Source of the DNA: Porticoccaceae bacterium
Lineage (GTDB): Bacteria > Pseudomonadota > Gammaproteobacteria > Pseudomonadales > Porticoccaceae
Assembly (NCBI GenBank): GCA_028822945.1
Contig: JAPKCN010000092.1
Location: forward strand, 1 to 7,257
DNA length: 7,257 bases
Reading direction: 5' to 3'
The notes beneath the pieces are model-generated. The model made no database searches. It was not told the DNA's origin and saw nothing but the letters and a program-made list of their open reading frames with translations. Shown here piece after piece: positions 1 through 5,328 of the stretch. The stretch's first letter is position 1; the number at the start of each line of letters is the position of its first letter. A program made the translations under genes and the position numbers.

Positions 1-879
1 CAGAGGAATCCGTAGGTCGGGCTTATCGGACCCATAGCGGTGTATGGCCTCGGCATAGGTCATACGCGGAAATTCACCCAACTGAATATCCATATGCACG
101 GCAAACACCTCGACTATCATCTCCTCGGCGAGTGCCATAACATCCTCTTCGTCGACAAACGACGCCTCTATGTCTATCTGGGTAAACTCTGGCTGGCGAT
201 CGGCGCGAAGATCTTCGTCCCGAAAGCATTTGGCAATTTGATAGTAGCGGTCGCATCCGGCGACCATCAGCATTTGCTTGAACAACTGTGGCGATTGTGG
301 CATCGCAAAAAACTGCCCGGCATAAGTTCGCGATGGAATCAAATAATCGCGCGCGCCTTCCGGTGTTGCCCGCGTCATAATCGGAGTTTCAACATCTAGA
401 AACCCTCGATCAGAAAGATAATTGCGAACGCTATTAGACACCTCTGATCGCAGTCTTAGACTTTTCTGCATGTCTGCGCGCCGGAGATCCATGTACCGAT
501 ATTTTAGCCGCACATCCTCGCCGACCACAACGTGCTGATCAAGCTGAAATGGGGGGGTTAATGCATCGTTAAGAATTTCTAAATGTAGACCGTAGACTTC
601 GACTGCTCCGGTTTTCATCGCTGGATTAATGGTCTCCGAACTGCGCGCGCGAACGTTTCCTCGCACTTTTAAAACATATTCAGAGCGCACCCTATCGGCG
701 AGTGAAAAAAACTCACCCGCATCAGGATCAAACACTACTTGGACGATACCCTCCCTATCGCGAAGATCAACAAATATAACCCCACCATGATCGCGGCGGC
801 GGTCTACCCAGCCACACAAAGTGACCTCTTGGTCCAGCTGCGCTTGGGTAACTAATCCGCAATAGCTTGTTCGGTACAT
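1..879 (-). CDS. aspS: Aspartyl-tRNA synthetase, N-terminal 293 codons (3' end outside window)
   Basis: Class II aminoacyl-tRNA synthetase that activates aspartate with ATP and loads it onto tRNA-Asp in the cytoplasm. The frame is open from the ATG at 879 to the window edge with no stop or frameshift. Residues 1-110 are the OB-fold anticodon-binding domain, including CGWVDRRRDHGG near residue 22. Motif 1 lies in the region of GFLDVETPIMTRATPEGARD, and motif 2 begins with FRDE at residues 219-222, followed by DLRADRQPEFTQ. The visible end, GSDKPDLRIPL, lies just before the GAD insertion of bacterial AspRS, so the insertion and motif 3 are missing only because the window ends. A Shine-Dalgarno AGGA at 894-891 lies 11 nt before the start. 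It is 32 nt downstream of fmdB and likely cotranscribed with it. His31 matches non-discriminating AspRS enzymes (see findings). Family identity is very secure; tRNA specificity is inference. Confidence 0.97.
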   Translation of the reverse strand, partial: MYRTSYCGLVTQAQLDQEVTLCGWVDRRRDHGGVIFVDLRDREGIVQVVFDPDAGEFFSLADRVRSEYVLKVRGNVRARSSETINPAMKTGAVEVYGLHLEILNDALTPPFQLDQHVVVGEDVRLKYRYMDLRRADMQKSLRLRSEVSNSVRNYLSDRGFLDVETPIMTRATPEGARDYLIPSRTYAGQFFAMPQSPQLFKQMLMVAGCDRYYQIAKCFRDEDLRADRQPEFTQIDIEASFVDEEDVMALAEEMIVEVFAVHMDIQLGEFPRMTYAEAIHRYGSDKPDLRIPL

Positions 880-911
880 AGGATACTGTTTCCTGTTTTT
901 GTGAAATAGTT

Positions 912-1250
912 TTATGTAGCTGGCGAGTTTGTTGTTTGCTTACTTGCGTCGCTACTAGGCTTAGCTGCGGTGGTCGAGGTTTCACTGGGCGGATTACTCG
1001 AGGTTTCACTGGTCGGATTGCTCGAGGTTGGCGCTGACTCCTTTTCGCCACTAATATTGCGCTGGCCTTTAGATTTAAAGTCGGTCTCGTACCAACCGCT
1101 CCCACTTAAACGGAAACCAACCGCGGAGATCTGTTTTTTTAACTCGTCACCACTGCACGACGGGCACTGGCAAAGTGGGTCATCGCTCATTTTTTGTAAA
1201 GCTTCCAACTGGTGGCCACAAGCAGCGCATCTATATTCGTAAATCGGCAC
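912..1250 (-). CDS. FmdB-family zinc-ribbon protein with repetitive Ser/Thr/Pro tail
   Basis: A 112-residue protein opening with MPIYEYRC, the standard start of the FmdB family (named after a putative regulator of a formamidase operon; the true role is uncertain). Two CxxC pairs, C8/C11 and C29/C32, form the predicted zinc ribbon, and GSGWYETDFK (residues 50-59) is the usual conserved segment after it. Residues 60-112 are a low-complexity, probably disordered tail with an eight-residue tandem repeat. Such tails are common in the family but vary in sequence. The start is GTG at 1250. It is chosen because it yields the family N-terminus and has GAGGA six nt upstream. Placement directly upstream of aspS is the usual gammaproteobacterial arrangement, which suggests a link to translation but proves nothing about function. 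Family assignment is secure; molecular function is unknown. Confidence 0.92.
   Translation of the reverse strand: MPIYEYRCAACGHQLEALQKMSDDPLCQCPSCSGDELKKQISAVGFRLSGSGWYETDFKSKGQRNISGEKESAPTSSNPTSETSSNPPSETSTTAAKPSSDASKQTTNSPAT
976..1023 (-). repeat. Two-copy 24-bp tandem repeat inside fmdB
   Basis: Units 976-999 and 1000-1023 differ at only two of 24 positions, and the next bases (1024-1029) begin a third, degraded copy. The period is a multiple of three, so copy-number change keeps the frame. The units encode SNPTSETS and SNPPSETS in the disordered tail of the zinc-ribbon protein. Confidence 0.85.
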
Positions 1251-1256
1251 AATCTA

Positions 1257-1261
1257 TCCTC
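1257..1261 (-). promoter_or_regulatory. Ribosome binding site deciding the GTG start of fmdB
   Basis: The minus strand reads GAGGA at 1261-1257, six nt before the GTG codon at 1250. This spacing, together with the MPIYEY N-terminus expected for the family, supports GTG as the true start; no ATG in this frame would give the conserved N-terminus. Confidence 0.75.
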
Positions 1262-1301
1262 AATCGCAGGTTTAATTTTGTCATATGGATTCTCGGCGGG
1301 C

Positions 1302-1330
1302 AGTATACAACAGGCCGCCCTATGCGAGAA
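1302..1330 (-). promoter_or_regulatory. Candidate sigma70-type promoter for fmdB-aspS
   Basis: On the minus strand a good -10 hexamer TATACT occupies 1307-1302. With a 17-bp spacer the -35 position (1330-1325) reads TTCTCG, which matches the consensus only in its first two bases. Transcription would start near 1295, leaving a leader of about 45 nt before the GTG start. An inverted repeat at 1319-1340 overlaps the -35 region and could bind a regulator. The call rests mainly on the -10 box and its position upstream of the two-gene unit. Confidence 0.4.
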
Positions 1331-1580
1331 TGCCCATAGGCAAACATACTAGCTTCGGTTGTAAAAATATCAAAATTTGTACATTTCAACCAACATTCCG
1401 GCAAATCAATTCTCTTAATCAAGGAGGCATTGGCGATAAATAGATTTATTGACAGTTCAGTCACACCACACGCATCATTTATTAGCAGTCAAATGAGACC
1501 TCAGCACTGAAATTTTATAAATCCTTATTTAAAGGATCGTGAAATGAATTTAGCAAGCCCCGAGACCTCTCCGACTAACA

Positions 1581-1817
1581 GTGGTTAAACTGCACTTGAT
1601 ACGACCCCCAAAAAGACGGTGCGAAACCGTTGAGGGATTTGCACAAGAACCGATGTACGAACGTTACAATATAATGCAAGTTACAAGTGAACTCGCATTT
1701 AGGGCCAATGTGAATGCCACTCAATTTACAGCGGTTCTCGGTATATTGAGTATCTTGGTTTACCGCCAATTAAAACCTAGCGCTTTCGGCGATTTTTTTG
1801 GTCATTGGTTTGGTTAA
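1581..1817 (+). pseudogene. Possible remnant of an IS5-like transposase C-terminus
   Basis: An open frame of 78 codons from a GTG; the frame is also open upstream to a TAG at 1551. The segment PPKRR followed by about 14 residues and MYERYNIM resembles the stretch near the end of IS5-type transposases, where PPK-R is followed by YKERHLIE. ATQFTAVLGILSILVY resembles the following hydrophobic helix (commonly of the form ARNF-A---L-S--IWL). About ten residues that should separate the two parts appear to be missing, and the DDE catalytic residues expected upstream are absent, so the element would be inactive. No terminal inverted repeats or target duplication were found. The resemblance is from memory of the family and could be chance; an unrelated small ORF is the alternative. 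Confidence 0.3.
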
Positions 1818-1855
1818 AATGACCACCATGTAATGCGCTCCTCTAAAAGAGTTCG

Positions 1856-1877
1856 TCGGTGAATGTACATTCACTGA
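1856..1877. repeat. 22-bp near-perfect palindrome, operator-like
   Basis: The core GTGAATGTACATTCAC (1859-1874) is a perfect 16-bp palindrome without a spacer. Beyond one G/T mismatch, two more pairs match on each side, giving 10 of 11 symmetric positions. Size and symmetry resemble operators of dimeric helix-turn-helix regulators such as TetR-family proteins. No regulator gene or promoter lies next to it, and no T-run follows on either strand, so it is not an intrinsic terminator. The binding partner, if any, is unknown. Confidence 0.5.
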
Positions 1878-2020
1878 AAAAAATACAGCATTTTTAACTC
1901 AAAATGCATCCAGAGCAGTTAAAGTAAAACCGCTGAAACGACTTAAAGATATGGCGCAATAAACCGACTCGGCTTTTTGGCTAACGTCACTACAATTGCA
2001 ACAGGATCAGTTATGCCGAG

Positions 2021-2479
2021 CTAGTTTTCCTTTGCTCGAGTTGTCCCAGGCACTAGCTCATTGGCAACCAGTCCGTGCTCCGCCAGAGCCGCGCGCAAAA
2101 CATCCAGGCGCCGGCTCAAAGCACCTGCGCTGTGATTAATCGCAGGGACTTTACCCCACACCGGGCCCGGCCAAGCTGCATCGGTCTTGTAGCGCGCTAA
2201 ATGATGCATGTGCAACTGTGGCACTTGATTGCCGAGGGTTGCAATATTAATCTTTTCAGGCTGATACAAAGCGACCATCACCTCTGCTAAAGTACAGGAT
2301 TCTTGCAACAAAAGTGCTCTGTCAGCCGCATTCAGTTGGTAGACCTCGGTCATCGCCTCTCGTCTCGGCACTAAAATAATCCACGGGTAATTGGCGTCGC
2401 GGTTAAGCAGAACCAAAGACAATTGCAAATCACCTACCGCGTGGGTATCCGCGCGCAGTCGTTCATCCAAATCAAACAT
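2021..2479 (-). CDS. HIT-domain (histidine triad) nucleotide hydrolase
   Basis: A 152-residue HIT superfamily protein; members cleave nucleotide phosphoanhydride or phosphoramidate bonds, and Ap4A-like dinucleotides are plausible substrates here. The N-terminal part has YPWIILVPRR (residues 31-40), the usual strand lining the nucleotide pocket. The active-site segment is QLHMHHLAR (residues 88-96), with the first two triad histidines at 90 and 92, followed by DAAWPGPVWG (residues 100-109), diagnostic of this gammaproteobacterial subgroup. Residues 110-152 form a variable C-terminal extension. The ATG at 2479 has a weak GGAT upstream. The gene is divergent from proS, with about 90 bp between the preferred starts, so the two may share a regulatory region. 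The family is secure; the exact substrate is not. Confidence 0.93.
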   Translation of the reverse strand: MFDLDERLRADTHAVGDLQLSLVLLNRDANYPWIILVPRREAMTEVYQLNAADRALLLQESCTLAEVMVALYQPEKINIATLGNQVPQLHMHHLARYKTDAAWPGPVWGKVPAINHSAGALSRRLDVLRAALAEHGLVANELVPGTTRAKEN

Positions 2480-2569
2480 TTTTAATCATCCGCATTTTCA
2501 AAGCTGTACCGCAACCGCCGTGCGCCGTAAACTATGCGCCCGACCTACAGCCACAGTGTAAGAGAAAGT

Positions 2570-4294
2570 ATGCGCGCCAGCCAATATCTTATTAGTACGC
2601 AAAAAGAACCGCCTGCGGAAGCTGAGGTGATCAGTCATCAGTTAATGCTGCGCGCTGGATTAATCCGCAAACTCGCCTCTGGACTCTACTCTTGGTTGCC
2701 CTTGGGTTTGCGCGTATTTCGTAAAGTAGAGGCAATTGTACGCGAGGAAATGGACGCTTCTGGCGCGCTCGAGCTGTCCATGCCGGTTGTGCAACCTGCA
2801 GAACTTTGGCAAGAATCACAGCGCTGGAGTCAGTTTGGCGCAGAATTACTGCGCATTCGCGATCGTCATGACCGTGACTTTTGCCTTGGTCCAACCCATG
2901 AGGAAGTAATCACCGACATTGTCCGCAATGACATCCGTAGTTATCGGCAATTGCCGATCAACCTTTATCAAATACAGACCAAATTTCGCGACGAGCGAAG
3001 ACCGCGCTTTGGCATCATGCGAACGCGCGAATTTTGTATGAAAGATGCTTATTCATTTCACCTGGACGAAGCCTCGCTGCAGAAAACTTATGATGGTATG
3101 TATCAAACCTACAGCAATATATTTGAACGCTGTGGTCTCGACTACAGGGCAGTGATAGCCGACACCGGCAGTATCGGTGGCAGCCATTCGCATGAATTTC
3201 ATGTGTTAGCAGAATCCGGCGAAGATGCCATCGTTTTTTCCGACAGCAGCGACTACGCGGCAAATATCGAAAAAGCGCAGGCGTTAACACCAATCGAGGA
3301 TGCCGCTGCGCCGGCAGAAATTATGCTGCAGGTGGCGACTCCTGGCGATAAAACCATAGATCAAGTCTGCAAAACGCTCAGCATCGAGCCTCGACAGATG
3401 ATCAAGACGCTGATCGTAACTGCGCCAGATGCAGACGGCCAACACCAGCTGTTTGCTTTAGTGGTGCGAGGCGACCATCAACTCAATGAAGTCAAAGCAC
3501 AACACGCACTGCAGCTCGACAACGAGATCGGTATGGCCAGTGAAGAGCAAATTTACAAGGCACTCAACTGCGCTGCCGGTTCTCTTGGCCCGGTTGATCT
3601 GCCGATAACACTCGTGGTGGATCACAGCGCCGCCAACCTCGCCACATTTACTTGTGGCGCCAACCGCGACGGGTACCACCTGCGCGGTGTCAATTGGCAG
3701 CGCGATTGTCCGACTTACATTCGAGCGGATATTCGCAATGTTGTTACTGGCGACCCGAGTCCCGATGGACTTGGCAACTTGACTATTAAACGCGGCATCG
3801 AGGTCGGCCACATCTTCCAACTTGGCACCAAGTACAGTGAAATTATGAAGGCGCGGGTACTCGACGAAAACGGCGTTGAACGTGTCATGCACATGGGTTG
3901 CTATGGTATCGGCGTAAGCCGCATAGTGGCAGCGGCAATTGAGCAAAACAATGACGAACGCGGAATTGTCTGGCCAGATTCCTTAGCGCCTTTCCAGATT
4001 GCTCTAATCCCGATCAATCTGCACAAATCGGAGCACGTAAAAAAGACTGCAGAAGAAATCTACGCGCAACTTACCGCCGCCGGATACGACGTTCTTTTTA
4101 TGGATGAGAACAAAGCTAGGCTCGGAAGTATGCTGGCAGATGTCGAGCTTATTGGTATCACCCACCGCCTGGTGATCGGCGAGCGCGGCTTAAACGATGG
4201 CAATATCGAATACCGCCATCGAAGAGAATCGGAGAATCGATTAATTGCAACCGCTGATTTGATGGATCATATGCGGCAGCAGATCCACACTTGA
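2570..4294 (+). CDS. proS: Prolyl-tRNA synthetase, bacterial type with editing domain
   Basis: Class II synthetase that attaches proline to tRNA-Pro; the inserted domain hydrolyses mischarged Ala-tRNA-Pro. From the ATG at 2570 it is 574 residues, close to the 572 of E. coli. The first residues, MRASQYL, then align with the E. coli start MRTSQYL. The frame is also open from an ATG at 2534, but those 12 extra codons have no Shine-Dalgarno and no family counterpart, while 2570 has a purine-rich AAGAGA upstream. Motif 1 covers about 64-76, motif 2 starts with FRDE at 139-142, and motif 3 has GCYGIGVSRIV from residue 443. The editing insertion spans roughly 225-408, with Lys279 (as in E. coli) and the pocket histidine in ANRDGYH at 370. 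The C-terminal anticodon-binding domain begins near 470. Intact, no frameshift; convergent with murI. Confidence 0.97.
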   Translation: MRASQYLISTQKEPPAEAEVISHQLMLRAGLIRKLASGLYSWLPLGLRVFRKVEAIVREEMDASGALELSMPVVQPAELWQESQRWSQFGAELLRIRDRHDRDFCLGPTHEEVITDIVRNDIRSYRQLPINLYQIQTKFRDERRPRFGIMRTREFCMKDAYSFHLDEASLQKTYDGMYQTYSNIFERCGLDYRAVIADTGSIGGSHSHEFHVLAESGEDAIVFSDSSDYAANIEKAQALTPIEDAAAPAEIMLQVATPGDKTIDQVCKTLSIEPRQMIKTLIVTAPDADGQHQLFALVVRGDHQLNEVKAQHALQLDNEIGMASEEQIYKALNCAAGSLGPVDLPITLVVDHSAANLATFTCGANRDGYHLRGVNWQRDCPTYIRADIRNVVTGDPSPDGLGNLTIKRGIEVGHIFQLGTKYSEIMKARVLDENGVERVMHMGCYGIGVSRIVAAAIEQNNDERGIVWPDSLAPFQIALIPINLHKSEHVKKTAEEIYAQLTAAGYDVLFMDENKARLGSMLADVELIGITHRLVIGERGLNDGNIEYRHRRESENRLIATADLMDHMRQQIHT

Positions 4295-4341
4295 CGCAGT
4301 CATACTCGGTAGCCGTCAGAATCCAGAACTAGTCACTGACA

Positions 4342-5121
4342 TCATTGACCAATATTGCGCAGGTAAATAGTTTGCGCCGCCGGCAGAGCATAACGATCGA
4401 GAAAATTGCGCGGCGGCGCTAATTGCGCGGTTACGTAAAAGGCGTTGTCGGCACCGAATTCGAGTAGCCCTGAGCCGAGGGACACGACCCGCGCTGCAAT
4501 ACCGCCAGAACTATCGATTAATTCAGCCCCCGCGAATACCTGCTGCAAACTACTGCGCAATAACGGAAAATGTGTACAGCCCAGCACAACCGCGTCATAA
4601 CGCTGCCCACTCACCGGCGCCATCGCTACGGCGATAGCGCTCATCTGCTGATCTCGATGCAGAGACTTCTCCGCCAAGCGCACCAACTCAGTGCTAGCAA
4701 ATCTATCGATGCTAGCACCGTTAGCGAATTGACTTTCCAAATGATCTAAATAGGCGCCATGTGCAGTCTGGGGCGTTGCTAGGAGTAGCACTTTGCCGCC
4801 CGGATAAGCTGCACAAGCGGGCTTAATCGCCGGTACCACGCCGACCACTGGAATCGCATATTCGTCACGCAGATGCTCTAACATCAAGGTACTCGCCGTG
4901 TTGCAAGCAACCACAATTAAACCATGCTGACGCTGTTCCTGAGCCGCTCGCACCAAGGATAGTACACGCATGATAATTTGCTCGATATCAAGATCACCAT
5001 AAGGACAACCGGCATAATCCGCGGCATAGCTATACGATAAATCAGGCAAGCGAGCACGAATGGCATCCAATACAGAAAAACCACCGCTGCCAGAATCTAC
5101 CAGTAATAAAGGGCGGGACAT
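4342..5121 (-). CDS. murI: Glutamate racemase
   Basis: Cytoplasmic cofactor-independent racemase that converts L- to D-glutamate for peptidoglycan precursor synthesis. From the ATG at 5121 it has 259 residues. Family motifs seen are DSGSGG (residues 9-14), CPYGD (39-43), ACNTAS with catalytic Cys73 (72-77), the conserved Glu145 and GCTHFPLL with catalytic Cys182 and His184 (181-188). A TTG three codons upstream (5130) is an alternative start. I prefer the ATG because it gives the usual spacing to DSG; neither start has a good Shine-Dalgarno. There is no N-terminal extension like that of E. coli MurI, which is activated by UDP-MurNAc-Ala. The gene is on the same strand as the upstream ABC gene but about 200 bp away, so cotranscription is uncertain. 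It ends 47 bp from the convergent proS, with no clear terminator between. Confidence 0.95.
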   Translation of the reverse strand: MSRPLLLVDSGSGGFSVLDAIRARLPDLSYSYAADYAGCPYGDLDIEQIIMRVLSLVRAAQEQRQHGLIVVACNTASTLMLEHLRDEYAIPVVGVVPAIKPACAAYPGGKVLLLATPQTAHGAYLDHLESQFANGASIDRFASTELVRLAEKSLHRDQQMSAIAVAMAPVSGQRYDAVVLGCTHFPLLRSSLQQVFAGAELIDSSGGIAARVVSLGSGLLEFGADNAFYVTAQLAPPRNFLDRYALPAAQTIYLRNIGQ

Positions 5122-5130
5122 ACTCGGCAA

Positions 5131-5328
5131 ACCACTTTTGCACCATTAAGGAGGCTAGTTTACGTGCTCTAATTCACCAACAGGGGAAAATACTGCCCTG
5201 AGCAGAAATTAATCGGCATAAAAACATACTTAACGAAGGAGTCCCCGTCACCGCAACAATCGCGATCATCACCAAACCGAATAATTAGTGCCCAGCGACA
5301 AATGCTGTTACAGCCATTGGCAACCTTT
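5131..5328. other. Spacer between the ABC gene and murI
   Basis: Just under 200 bp. On the minus strand, an AAAGG followed by ATG (5317) begins a 10-codon ORF 11 nt after the ABC stop. After its TAA the same frame stays open for 36 more codons of hydrophobic character to a TGA at 5176-5174. A 5-bp stem CAGGG/CCCTG with a 10-nt loop lies at 5181-5200. I see no convincing intrinsic terminator for the ABC gene and no strong promoter for murI, so readthrough into murI is possible. Confidence 0.4.

Larger units (their letters stand above)
1251..2020. other. 770-bp stretch without a convincing gene
   Basis: Between fmdB and the HIT gene no reading frame matches a recognisable intact protein, and the DNA looks more AT-rich than its neighbours by eye. 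Seen in it: the fmdB-aspS candidate promoter near its left end; a hairpin overlapping a Shine-Dalgarno-like AAAGGA and a 14-codon mini-ORF (1521-1588); a possible transposase remnant on the plus strand (1581-1817); a 22-bp near-palindrome (1856-1877); and a short hairpin, GCATTTT with AAAATGC around a 6-nt loop (1888-1907). I see no tRNA, rRNA, CRISPR array or clear terminal inverted repeats. The simplest reading is a decayed insertion between two housekeeping units. Confidence 0.6.

Noticed and set aside
40..399. 119-codon plus-strand frame antisense to aspS
   Set aside because: aspS on the other strand is a near-complete family match; the antisense frame shows no protein-like features.
970..1242. 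90-codon plus-strand frame antisense to fmdB
   Set aside because: Its repeats are the complement of the fmdB tandem repeat; the sense strand encodes a clear family protein.
1231..1464. 77-codon minus-strand frame overlapping the fmdB start
   Set aside because: It overlaps the fmdB start in another frame, spans the predicted promoter, has no recognisable domain and no clear Shine-Dalgarno.
1961..1980. Possible intrinsic terminator for the HIT gene (minus strand AAGCCG, AGT loop, CGGTTT)
   Set aside because: The stem is six pairs including one G-U, with no proper T-run after it; too weak to annotate.
3458..3946. 162-codon minus-strand frame inside proS
   Set aside because: Shadow of the proS editing and motif 3 region; no domain or ribosome binding site.
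4315..4340. GTCAG/CTGAC inverted repeat between proS and murI
   Set aside because: Five-bp arms with a 16-nt loop and no T-run on either strand; not a credible terminator.
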